Shown piece after piece: positions 27,841 to 35,613 of a DNA stretch of 64,000 nt (position 1 is the stretch's first letter; each line of letters starts with the position of its first letter). The position numbers and the translations under genes were made by a program. Source of the stretch: Prodigiosinella aquatilis (GTDB lineage Bacteria > Pseudomonadota > Gammaproteobacteria > Enterobacterales > Enterobacteriaceae). Where the stretch lies: NCBI GenBank assembly GCA_030388725.1, contig CP128857.1, positions 3,968,001 to 4,032,000 of the forward strand, written 5' to 3'. Below the pieces are notes generated by a model. The model was not told the DNA's origin and ran no database searches. It saw nothing but the letters and a program-made list of their open reading frames with translations.

Positions 27841-29006
27841 CACGCGATCTCCCAGTGCAGGCTAGCCAGCGCCTTTTGGGTAAGCCTCTGCAACTGGCCG
27901 ATATCAGGCGCTTCCAGATACAGCACGCCCAGATAGTCCTTGTTGGAGTGGCTCAGCGCGATAGGCTCGCCTTGCTCTTTCAAACGACGATAGTGCAGTC
28001 CCGGTAACCTCACAGGCTGAGGGGCCTCAGATAATAGACCGCTGCGCTCGGCCACCAGATAGTGGATCAGTGCCTGTAATTGCGCCGGTTTTATGGTCGG
28101 GATCGGTTGACCAAGGTGAAGTTGCAGAATAGGGGTAAACCAACCGCCGGGCAGGATACGATCCAACAAGAACTCCCGCCCGTCGCCGATGCTGCGATAG
28201 TTAATTTCAACCAACACCGGGCCGTTTTCCGTCGCGATAAATTCGCTGTGGCACACGCCGAATCCAACGCCAAACTGGCGTAATTGCTCCAGAGCCTGAT
28301 CACGCCAGCGGACCGTGTGTTCTCCTTCCCAACGTGCCTGCATTTCCACAAAATGCGGCGGGGCGGAAAGTTCGACATCGAAACCACCGAGTGCCACCAG
28401 TTCATGACCATCGCCAAACGTTTCCAGAGTAAACAGCGGACCTTGCAGGAATTGTTCAAGCAACCAAGTCTGACGCAACGGCAACACCGCAAGATGCTGA
28501 TTAAGCGTGTCACAATCCCGGATTAGCGAAACATCCATGGAGGCGACACCCTGGCTGGGTTTTATGACTAATGGCCAAGGCCAGGCAGGATCAGGCGTGT
28601 CGGTCGGTAATAGCTGTGCTGACCAGGCGGAGGGCAGTGACAGTGAAGCCAGACGCTGACGCATGCGCCACTTATCTTTTGCGGCATAACAGATCTGCCA
28701 GTTTTTAGCTGGCAGGCCAAGCGCGCTGGCCACAATTGCCGTGGACGTCTGAAGGTGATCGCTATTGGAAAACACCGCTGCCGGCGTCATCCCCTCTTCC
28801 GTCAACGCATCAAGGATGGCCAACGGATTAAAAACATCACATTCCAGGATTTGCACCTGACCTTCCAGCATCTGGTTATGCGCTCGATACTGATCGGTCA
28901 CCAGGACGACCGGATATCCCAGTTGTTGCGCGGCGGGAATAAAACCTTCGATCACGGCGGCATTGACGACGTGGCTGACGATCAAATAAGGAGATTTACA
29001 CGGCAT
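27840..29006 (-). CDS. ATP-grasp ligase of siderophore synthesis (PvsA-like)
   Basis: A 388-residue ATP-grasp protein. The N-terminal PreATP-grasp region is followed by the ATP-binding part (WPLVIKPSQGVASMDVSLI). The metal/ATP site is VLVEINYRSIGDG, which replaces the usual EINxR box. In vibrioferrin clusters PvsA, an ATP-grasp enzyme, joins an amino acid to another component before the NIS synthetases act. Here it follows the aldolase by 38 bp and overlaps the NIS remnant by 1 bp (TGATG). The exact reaction is unknown. Confidence 0.8.
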   Translation of the reverse strand: MPCKSPYLIVSHVVNAAVIEGFIPAAQQLGYPVVLVTDQYRAHNQMLEGQVQILECDVFNPLAILDALTEEGMTPAAVFSNSDHLQTSTAIVASALGLPAKNWQICYAAKDKWRMRQRLASLSLPSAWSAQLLPTDTPDPAWPWPLVIKPSQGVASMDVSLIRDCDTLNQHLAVLPLRQTWLLEQFLQGPLFTLETFGDGHELVALGGFDVELSAPPHFVEMQARWEGEHTVRWRDQALEQLRQFGVGFGVCHSEFIATENGPVLVEINYRSIGDGREFLLDRILPGGWFTPILQLHLGQPIPTIKPAQLQALIHYLVAERSGLLSEAPQPVRLPGLHYRRLKEQGEPIALSHSNKDYLGVLYLEAPDIGQLQRLTQKALASLHWEIA

Positions 29007-29044
29007 GTTGATACCTGTTTGATTTCAGAAAGGGTTAATGGAAG

Positions 29045-29814
29045 TCAGGAAGACGCTTTAATATCCTGCAAACGCTGTCGCAGAGTACGGAACAAGAATC
29101 CCCGATCCTCACCACACAGCCAGAGTTGAATTCCAGCTTGCTGCCAGAAATGCTGTTGTTCAGGCGTGCGCGGATTGGCACAAAACGGAATATCGGCATG
29201 TTTGCAGCGCGTGGCTATCTGGCGAATGCTCACCTCTACGTCCGGGTGATGAGGAATGGGCCCCAGACCGAGATCGAGCGCAAGATCAAGAGCGCCTTCC
29301 ATGACCATGCTCACGCCTTCAATAGCAAGAATGTCATCTATCGATTCCACGCCAGCGCGGGATTCAATCATCGGAATGAGCAACACCTGATCATTGGCTT
29401 GCTGGATGTAATCGGGGAGCACAGGGTGCCGAAACCTGTGACCGTCCCACCGGTAATACCGCGCCTTCCCCGAGGTGGGAAACAGATGGCATCGCGTAAG
29501 GCCCGAACCTGTTGCCCTGTTTCCGTGCGGGAGAGAACAATCCCGTGAGCCCCCATATCCAACACTCGCCCAGCTTTATCCAGATCGTTTACCGTTAACC
29601 GAACCAATGGCGCACAGCCATTGAGTTGCGCTATTTGAATACAGTGTGAAAGTAACGTTTCGTTATGAGGGAGATGTTCCATATCCAGAATGACAAAGTC
29701 ATACCCGGCGCAGGCAATCATTTCAACCAAAGTGGGATGGGAGACCGAATTCAAAATACCGAAAAGCGGATGCTGTTGCTGCAACCGATCGGAGAGTAAA
29801 TACAGTGCTGGCAT
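29045..29814 (-). pseudogene. HpcH/HpaI-family aldolase or citrate synthase (SbnG/AcsB-like), frameshifted
   Basis: Together the two frames encode about 256 residues of a class II aldolase-fold enzyme of the type found in NIS-siderophore clusters. In staphyloferrin B synthesis SbnG makes citrate. The first frame runs from MPALYLLSDRLQQ through DFVILDMEHLPHNE to GRRGITGGTVTGFGTL; the second resumes with LPDYIQQANDQVLLIPMIES and ends at the true C-terminus. The shift is near 29423 and needs one extra base. It is not in a homopolymer, unlike the other frameshifts here. As first gene of the operon with a Fur-like site upstream, its loss would cut off local citrate supply, though central citrate could replace it. 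Confidence 0.75.
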
Positions 29815-29826
29815 AATGATTTAAAT

Positions 29827-29845
29827 GCTAATGATAACAGTTACC
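29827..29845. promoter_or_regulatory. Fur-box-like site upstream of the siderophore operon
   Basis: GCTAATGATAACAGTTACC agrees with the Fur consensus GATAATGATAATCATTATC at 14 of 19 positions and lies 13 bp upstream of the aldolase start. Together with the matching site before the receptor gene, it supports iron-repressed expression of the whole locus. Confidence 0.6.
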
Positions 29846-30066
29846 ATTGGGAGTATCATTAATGAATTGTATCTTTCCTGTTTTTTTATTTTAAACTATT
29901 AACTAGTTCTCTCATGAATATCTTCATTCTGAACAAATTCTGATTTCTCAGGTAATTCCGTGGATAGGCCAGGGTGAAAACGGGTTGGTACAGTCATATC
30001 CTTTTCTTTATTAACGTAAAAAAGAGCGCGGCCCTCCATCAGGGAAAGACCTGACTCAGTGGTATC

Positions 30067-31221
30067 TCAAGCCAGCGGTCCACCCAAAACCGTGTCACAC
30101 AACCCGTCAATAATATGTTCGCCGGTTTCCTGCCGCAGTTCTTCATACCACGCCTGGGTCTGTGGCATCTCTTTACCGTGGGTGATATCACAGCGTTTAC
30201 GGGCTTTGAGCACCAAATCCCGTACACGATCACGTCGCTGTTGTTGATAATTCAGCAGGGCTGATTCAATGCGGTCATGAGACGCCAGCACCTGCCCCAG
30301 GACGACGGCGTCTTCCATCGCTGCACACCCACCTTGCCCGATATCCGGCGTGGTACTGTGGCCGGCATCCCCCAGCAGCGCAACCCGACCACGAACCAAT
30401 TGATTGAAAGGGTCGATATCGTGAATTTCAATCCGATTGGTAGTTTGCTGATCAATCCGCTCGATCAACTGCTGTACCGGCAGGCACCATCCCGAGAAAT
30501 AACGTTGCAGATCCTGCCGTACACTCTGGCGATCTTCCGCTAACCCTTTTGGTAACGGCACATCAAAAAAGAAGTAAAAGCGGCCATCGGCTACCGGCAT
30601 CAGCGACACGCGCTTGCCCTCCCCCACAAACGTGGTCCATTGGTCGGCGGGAGCAATGGTTTCATCAATCGGCACCAGTCCGTTCCAGTTAACATACCCA
30701 GCGTAACGGCGCTCCGGCGTGTACCCCAGCACATAAGGCCGAATGGCGGAGTGAGTACCGTCAGCCGCAATCAGAAAATCACCCTGCGCGACACTACCGT
30801 CGCTGAAATAAGCACTGACGCCGCCAGCGTTTTCCTCAATACGGTTGACTCGTTTACCAAACTGTACCGATTTGCGTCCCCAGAAATCCAACATCTGCCC
30901 CTGTAATTCCGCCCGGGCGACAGGACAAGGACGTTCTCCCACCCGGTTCACTAGTGGCTTCAGACTGAAACGAGTCATGATCCGAGCTTGTTGATAATCC
31001 TGATACGCAATGTAGTGCATTGGCCCGCCAGAACGGTCCATGATGTCACCCATGCCTAAATGGTTCATGCACTTCACACCATTAGGCCAGATGGAGATGG
31101 CAGCACCCACCGGTTTAATTTCCGCCACGGCCTCAAAGACGTCGCAGGCGATCCCGACTTTTTTCAGCGCTACCGCCGCACACAATCCGCCGATACCGGC
31201 ACCAATCACCAGAGCTTTCAT
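30067..31221 (-). CDS. hpxO: FAD-dependent urate hydroxylase HpxO
   Basis: A 384-residue class A flavoprotein monooxygenase that converts urate to 5-hydroxyisourate with NADH and O2. The dinucleotide fold is MKALVIGAGIGGLCAAVALK, the DG-type motif is DFLIAADGTHSAIRP, and the FAD-binding GD motif is VALLGDAGHSTTPDIGQGG. The sequence tracks Klebsiella HpxO along its length (KPVGAAISIWPNGVKCMNHLGMGDIM, WTTFVGEGKRVSLMPV). It follows hpxE by 108 bp on the same strand. Its product is handled by HpxT and HpxQ, encoded at 34.7-35.5 kb. Confidence 0.94.
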   Translation of the reverse strand: MKALVIGAGIGGLCAAVALKKVGIACDVFEAVAEIKPVGAAISIWPNGVKCMNHLGMGDIMDRSGGPMHYIAYQDYQQARIMTRFSLKPLVNRVGERPCPVARAELQGQMLDFWGRKSVQFGKRVNRIEENAGGVSAYFSDGSVAQGDFLIAADGTHSAIRPYVLGYTPERRYAGYVNWNGLVPIDETIAPADQWTTFVGEGKRVSLMPVADGRFYFFFDVPLPKGLAEDRQSVRQDLQRYFSGWCLPVQQLIERIDQQTTNRIEIHDIDPFNQLVRGRVALLGDAGHSTTPDIGQGGCAAMEDAVVLGQVLASHDRIESALLNYQQQRRDRVRDLVLKARKRCDITHGKEMPQTQAWYEELRQETGEHIIDGLCDTVLGGPLA

Positions 31222-31329
31222 TTATCCCCCATTTGTTGCCGTTTCAAGTGCAGCAATTTGTGTGCCAATCCTTTATCTCTGACGCATCCGCCACCGAGTT
31301 CACTGATCCATCAGCGCATCGGCTGATGC

Positions 31330-32298
31330 TTATAAATCAATAACCAAACGCGTCGAGTGGCTACGAGAGCAGCACAGCGCAATGTGTTGATCCGGGTCGG
31401 ATTTTTCCGCATCAGATTGCACGGTATCGCGGTGATCCGGCGTACCTTCCCTTACGGCAGTCAGGCAGGCACCACAAATCCCCATTTCGCAGGAAAGCGG
31501 CACCGCCACGTCATTTTCCAACAACACAGCGGCAATGGTTTTGTCTGATGGCACCCGAAATGAACGACCAGAAGATGCCAGCTCAACGGTAAATTCGCTG
31601 TCCGTCGCTGTTGCGCTGTCCGCCACAACCGGCGGGCAAAACGCTTCATGATGAATCCTATCCCGTGGCCAGTCGTGAGCTTGTGCCTGCTGAATCACCT
31701 GCGCCATAAATCCTGACGGGCCACACACATATAAACGCCGATGACTCGCCCCCGTATACAGGCTTTCCGGTAGTGTCTGGCGTGGGCTGTGCCCTTCGTT
31801 TCCGCACCAAATCTGGCACTCACCATGACGAAAGCCCCGCTGTAGACGATCACGAAAGGCAATGGCACGCCGATGTTTAACAAAATAGTGCAATTCAAAC
31901 GGCGTAGCGGCCTGATCCAGCGACTCCGCCATGGATAACAGCGGAGTAATGCCGATGCCCCCCGCCAGCAACAGATAACGTTCAGCTGGCACCAGGGCAA
32001 ACTGGTTGCGTGGGTAAGACACAGTCAGGTGCTGCCCTACGCGCAATGACTCATGTACATAAAGGGAAGCGCCACGAGAAGCTGCTTCGTGCCGGATGCA
32101 GAGCAGATAATGGTCGCGATCCGCCGGATCACCCGCCAGCGAGTATGGTCGCCGGATACCATCAGCCAGGTGAACATCAATATGGGCTCCCGCTTCAAAT
32201 GCCGGCAACGGCTGTTCGTCCGCCGATACCAGCCGCAACGCCAGATTGCCCTCCCCCTGGCGAGAAAGGGCGTCAACCACCACATTCAACATTGGCAT
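31330..32298 (-). CDS. hpxE: Rieske oxygenase reductase component HpxE
   Basis: A 322-residue phthalate-dioxygenase-reductase-type protein. The N-terminal FMN-binding barrel has RPYSLAGDP, and the NADH domain has LLAGGIGITPLLSMAE. The C-terminal plant-type [2Fe-2S] ferredoxin has CEMGICGACLTA plus a distal Cys in HIALCC. It passes electrons from NADH to the Rieske oxygenase encoded just upstream (8-bp gap, same strand). In Klebsiella the HpxDE pair was proposed to oxidise hypoxanthine. The assignment rests on that gene order with hpxO and the HpxR-like regulator. Confidence 0.88.
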   Translation of the reverse strand: MPMLNVVVDALSRQGEGNLALRLVSADEQPLPAFEAGAHIDVHLADGIRRPYSLAGDPADRDHYLLCIRHEAASRGASLYVHESLRVGQHLTVSYPRNQFALVPAERYLLLAGGIGITPLLSMAESLDQAATPFELHYFVKHRRAIAFRDRLQRGFRHGECQIWCGNEGHSPRQTLPESLYTGASHRRLYVCGPSGFMAQVIQQAQAHDWPRDRIHHEAFCPPVVADSATATDSEFTVELASSGRSFRVPSDKTIAAVLLENDVAVPLSCEMGICGACLTAVREGTPDHRDTVQSDAEKSDPDQHIALCCSRSHSTRLVIDL

Positions 32299-32306
32299 AC
32301 TCCCGC

Positions 32307-33341
32307 TTACACCAGAAAAAATTCACCGAAACCCAGTCGTTTTAGACCACGGCGGTAGGCAATCGAGCTGCGATCCGCCGGAATATGCGCTTCCAGCGTC
32401 AGGTCGAGCGGAAGATGCTCCGGCCGCTGGCTTTCCACCATCATCCGGTCCTCCTCAAACACCCGTTGGTTAAAGGCATGAACCTCCTCCACCGGAATGT
32501 GCAGATCAAAATTGCGGACTATCGGTACAAACAGACACGTTTTGCGAGCGGATACCGGTGAGGCGGCATTCATGATCACCAGACGCCCTTCATCCGGAAA
32601 ATGAATGGTCAGTGTGGCGGTAAACGGCAGGTGCATCTCGAAATGACGCAGCCAGGTAAACCCATCAGGCGCCTGACATCCCGAACCATGAGCAAAGTTG
32701 GACACCGAACTCACATAATCGGCATTGAATCCGTAGGGGGTTTCCAGCGTTTGGTAATCCGGCACCTGTTGATTATTCGGATCAGCGAAAGTGTCAGTGT
32801 GTACCCAGGCGAAGTGCGCCACATCCAGAAAACCTTCAATCTGGCGTCCGGCAAAACCGGCGATATGAAAAGAGGGACAGACAATCTGTTGAAAGCCGTC
32901 ATCATTCCAGTGCGGCATCAGCGGTAGGGCCGGCAGGATGCCATCCGGCGGATCCATACACACCCACACCAGGCCATACTGTTCTCGTGCCGCGAAGGTC
33001 AGTAGATTCAATTTGGGCGGAATCGGCAGGTCCGGGCTGGCTGGCACCCGATTACAACGCCCGCCCTCTCCGAACCGCAACCCATGGTAAGGACAGACAA
33101 TCCCCTGCCCGTCAGATGACCCCATACTGAGCGGCACCCCGCGATGCGGACAGATATCCCGTGCCGCCACAATATCGTTCCCGGCACGGTACACCACTAA
33201 TGGCTCATCCAGCAGCGTGACCGACATAGGCGCTGGACCAACCTCTGCCGCTACCGCCACCGGATGCCAGTAGCGGGCCAGACGATACCAGTCATCAGAC
33301 TCAAAGGAGCAATTGGCGGGGGGATTCAGCGTTACCTTCAT
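32307..33341 (-). CDS. hpxD: Rieske non-heme iron oxygenase HpxD
   Basis: A 344-residue ring-hydroxylating-oxygenase alpha-type protein. The Rieske ligands are CPHRG (Cys-x-His) and CPYHGLRF (Cys-x2-His) near residues 65-90. The C-terminal domain has the mononuclear iron helix region (GFLDVAHFAWVHTDTF, with D..H..H). It should act with HpxE on hypoxanthine or xanthine, replacing a molybdenum xanthine dehydrogenase. I start at 33341 because AAAGGTG lies 6-8 nt upstream; GTG or ATG starts at 33350 and 33347 would add three or two residues. The gene is divergent from the LysR-type regulator across a 155-bp region. Confidence 0.89.
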   Translation of the reverse strand: MKVTLNPPANCSFESDDWYRLARYWHPVAVAAEVGPAPMSVTLLDEPLVVYRAGNDIVAARDICPHRGVPLSMGSSDGQGIVCPYHGLRFGEGGRCNRVPASPDLPIPPKLNLLTFAAREQYGLVWVCMDPPDGILPALPLMPHWNDDGFQQIVCPSFHIAGFAGRQIEGFLDVAHFAWVHTDTFADPNNQQVPDYQTLETPYGFNADYVSSVSNFAHGSGCQAPDGFTWLRHFEMHLPFTATLTIHFPDEGRLVIMNAASPVSARKTCLFVPIVRNFDLHIPVEEVHAFNQRVFEEDRMMVESQRPEHLPLDLTLEAHIPADRSSIAYRRGLKRLGFGEFFLV

Positions 33342-33415
33342 AAGCATCACCTTTCACACAAAGACGGGTCAGACTGATATCAACCTGCCATCAGCCAGAG
33401 CAATAAATGGGTAAT

Positions 33416-33430
33416 GTTATTGTGGATAAC
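33416..33430. promoter_or_regulatory. LysR-type (T-N11-A) operator candidate, hpxD/hpxR intergenic
   Basis: GTTATTGTGGATAAC is a perfect 5+5 inverted repeat with a 5-nt spacer and fits the T-N11-A LysR-type box. It is the only such dyad I see between the divergent hpxD and regulator genes, so it is the likely binding site of the HpxR-like protein. Confidence 0.5.
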
Positions 33431-33496
33431 AAGAAGTGTTGCAGTCCATAATAGTTTTTTAACATATTCGCTGCAAAAATTCGTACAGGTAAAGCT

Positions 33497-34423
33497 ATGG
33501 ATCCCTTGTCCCGTTTTTCCCATTACTTCATGGCAGTGGCCACTACGGGCAGTTTGCGTAAAGCTGCCGAGGTGCTGCATGTCTCCAGCTCCGCCATCAA
33601 CCGGCAGATTCTGATGGCAGAAGAGAAGATGGAAACCCCGCTGTTTGAAAGGCTGCCCAGCGGATTGAGACTCACTTCCGCAGGCGAGCTACTCTATAGT
33701 GATCTGCATCGCTGGAAAAAAGAGTACGCCCTCACACGCCAACGTTTTGACGAATTACAGGGACTCAAGCGCGGCCATGTCTCCGTGGCGATGGTTGCCG
33801 CCCTGAGCGAAGGGGTGCTGATCCAGGCACTGGCGGAGATCAGCCGTCAATATCCTCATCTGACGTTTAACCTCCATACCGACGAAAGCTATGCCATCAA
33901 CAGTCTGGTGGCCGAGTCTGAGGTGGATATCGGTATTCTGCTCGATCCGCTGGAAGGGCAAGGTATCGAGGTACGGGCGTTTACCGAAATCCCCATTGGC
34001 GTAGTGATGCGGCCGGAACATCCGCTGGCCAGCCAGACTGATGTCACCCTCAGCCAACTTGTCAGCTACCGCCAGTTACTGCCTGCCGCGCCACTCATGG
34101 TGCATGAGCGCATGGAAGGGTTGTACCACCGTCACCATCTCATCCCGGTACAAAATATGGTGTGTAATGACCTGAAAGTGATGAAATCACTGGTATATCA
34201 GAATGTCGGAGTAGGCATCCTGAGTCTGCTGGATGTCTATAGTGAAGTCAGAAGTGGCACATTAACATTCGTCCCCTTCAGCCATCGAGCCGTTAGACCC
34301 CTGACGCTGGCGCTGTGTGTAGCGCCCAAACGCCAGTTATCGCGGGCGGCGCAGTTAGTGATCAAACACTTTACGCAAGCCATCGATGATATGCATTCAG
34401 AGATGGGAAAAGACGCACCATAA
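33497..34423 (+). CDS. hpxR: LysR-family regulator, HpxR-like
   Basis: A 308-residue LysR-type regulator. The HTH is in GSLRKAAEVLHVSSSAINRQI (about 17-37), followed by the periplasmic-binding-like effector domain. It sits in the position of hpxR in Klebsiella, between hpxDE and hpxQT, and should activate the purine module with a purine-derived effector. It is visibly related to the second LysR gene at 41731-42645: both have PLFERxPxGLRLTxAGELL, LxGLxRGHVxxA and RPLTLxLCVAPxRQLS-like C-termini. Such similarity suggests related effectors. Confidence 0.82.
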   Translation: MDPLSRFSHYFMAVATTGSLRKAAEVLHVSSSAINRQILMAEEKMETPLFERLPSGLRLTSAGELLYSDLHRWKKEYALTRQRFDELQGLKRGHVSVAMVAALSEGVLIQALAEISRQYPHLTFNLHTDESYAINSLVAESEVDIGILLDPLEGQGIEVRAFTEIPIGVVMRPEHPLASQTDVTLSQLVSYRQLLPAAPLMVHERMEGLYHRHHLIPVQNMVCNDLKVMKSLVYQNVGVGILSLLDVYSEVRSGTLTFVPFSHRAVRPLTLALCVAPKRQLSRAAQLVIKHFTQAIDDMHSEMGKDAP

Positions 34424-34474
34424 AGGCACCCTGCCATCTCACACGATCACATTCTTGTCTCAAGGAACACGACA

Positions 34475-34585
34475 ATGCCAGGTATTCGTCCGAAAAAATC
34501 CGGTTTGGGTGACAATCTGTCCGGGTACAACTATCTGACGCTCAATTCTGAAAAAGAGGCTTTTCAGGTACCCGTCTCGATATAA
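34475..34585 (+). CDS. Possible 36-residue small protein, unknown
   Basis: A short frame with a good ribosome site (AAGGA, 9 nt before the ATG), beginning MPGIRPKKSGLG and ending FQVPVSI. It is 51 bp after hpxR and 82 bp before hpxQ. I do not recognise a family. In Klebsiella the purine permease gene hpxP sits between the regulator and hpxQT; this could be a vestige of a gene start, a leader peptide, or a genuine small protein. No membrane segment or signal peptide is visible. Confidence 0.35.
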   Translation: MPGIRPKKSGLGDNLSGYNYLTLNSEKEAFQVPVSI

Positions 34586-34667
34586 ATGGCATGCTAGTTG
34601 CATCTCTCTTATTACGAATAAGTCATACCAAAGAATCTATTGTTGCCAGCGGGCAAGGAGAGAAACA

Positions 34668-35168
34668 ATGATTACACTGGAAGCCTTTAACCAGCTCAAT
34701 ATCAGTGAAGCAGTGGCACTACTAGAATCTTGTGTTGCCATTCCCGATTGGGCCAGACAAGTGACCGCCAGGCGACCTTATGGCAACCGTGCCGCCCTAC
34801 TGGCTACCGGACAGCAGGCAATGACCGGCTGGCAGGAGGAGGAGCTGACACTGGCACTACGCGCTCATCCCCGTATCGGTGAACAGGCTGGCGGTACCCG
34901 TCGGCACGCTGATTTTTCCCGGCAGGAACAGTCAGCCATCAGCACTGAAAACCTCTCGCTGGCGGCAGCATTACGGATAGGTAATTCCCGTTATGAAGAC
35001 ACCTTTGGCCGGATATTTCTGATCCGTGCCAAAGATCGCAGTGGAGAAGAGATCCTACAGATACTACAGCGTCGGCTACAGAACAGTGAACAGCAGGAAA
35101 TAGAAGAAACACTGGAGCAATTGCGCCAAATCACGTTACTCAGACTGGAAGGAATCATTCGCGCATGA
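34668..35168 (+). CDS. hpxQ: OHCU decarboxylase HpxQ (UraD)
   Basis: A 166-residue enzyme that decarboxylates 2-oxo-4-hydroxy-4-carboxy-5-ureidoimidazoline to (S)-allantoin. The catalytic region LRAHPRIGEQ (His near residue 67) and the C-terminal FGRIFLIRAKDRSGEEIL(Q) are family signatures. An AAGGAG site precedes the ATG. The stop overlaps the hpxT start (ATGA), so the two enzymes that follow urate hydroxylase are translationally coupled. Confidence 0.93.
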   Translation: MITLEAFNQLNISEAVALLESCVAIPDWARQVTARRPYGNRAALLATGQQAMTGWQEEELTLALRAHPRIGEQAGGTRRHADFSRQEQSAISTENLSLAAALRIGNSRYEDTFGRIFLIRAKDRSGEEILQILQRRLQNSEQQEIEETLEQLRQITLLRLEGIIRA

Positions 35169-35497
35169 GCACACTCAGCACCCATATTCTGGATACCACC
35201 CAGGGAAAACCCGCAGCGGGAGTGAATATCCTGTTGGAACGGTGGGAAAACGATGAATGGCATAGCGTGGCGCAAGATCAGACCAATGATGACGGCCGCA
35301 TTACGGCCTTCACCGCTGATCCGCTATTACCCGGTCGCTACCGTATGACGGCAGACATCGGCCGCTGGTTTGCCGCGGCAGGTCGAGAGGCGTTGTACGT
35401 GACGGCACAAATCGACTTTCAGCTGACTGGTGCCGGTCATTATCATCTGCCGTTCCTGATTTCACCTTTTTCCTGGTCCACCTATCGCGGTAGCTGA
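35165..35497 (+). CDS. hpxT: 5-hydroxyisourate hydrolase HpxT (HiuH)
   Basis: A 110-residue transthyretin-related protein that hydrolyses 5-hydroxyisourate to OHCU. Family marks are LSTHILDTTQGKPA at the N-terminus (catalytic His), the central Arg in PGRYR, and the C-terminal tetrapeptide YRGS. There is no signal peptide, so it is cytoplasmic. It overlaps hpxQ by 4 bp and works between HpxO and HpxQ in the urate-to-allantoin route. Confidence 0.95.
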   Translation: MSTLSTHILDTTQGKPAAGVNILLERWENDEWHSVAQDQTNDDGRITAFTADPLLPGRYRMTADIGRWFAAAGREALYVTAQIDFQLTGAGHYHLPFLISPFSWSTYRGS

Positions 35498-35551
35498 TAC
35501 CGAGAGAAAAACATATGCTAAACACCCTGGCGGGTAGCGAGATAGCCATAG

Positions 35552-35580
35552 AAAAACGCCGTCAGCATGCTAACGGCGTC
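35552..35580 (-). terminator. Terminator after ahpF
   Basis: On the minus strand, ACGCCGT...ACGGCGT arms (35573-35579 and 35556-35562) are followed by a T5 run (35552-35556 on the plus strand is A5). It lies 34 bp after the ahpF stop. Confidence 0.7.
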
Positions 35581-35613
35581 GGCTCGACCACACATTGCGG
35601 ATACCGAGCAATA

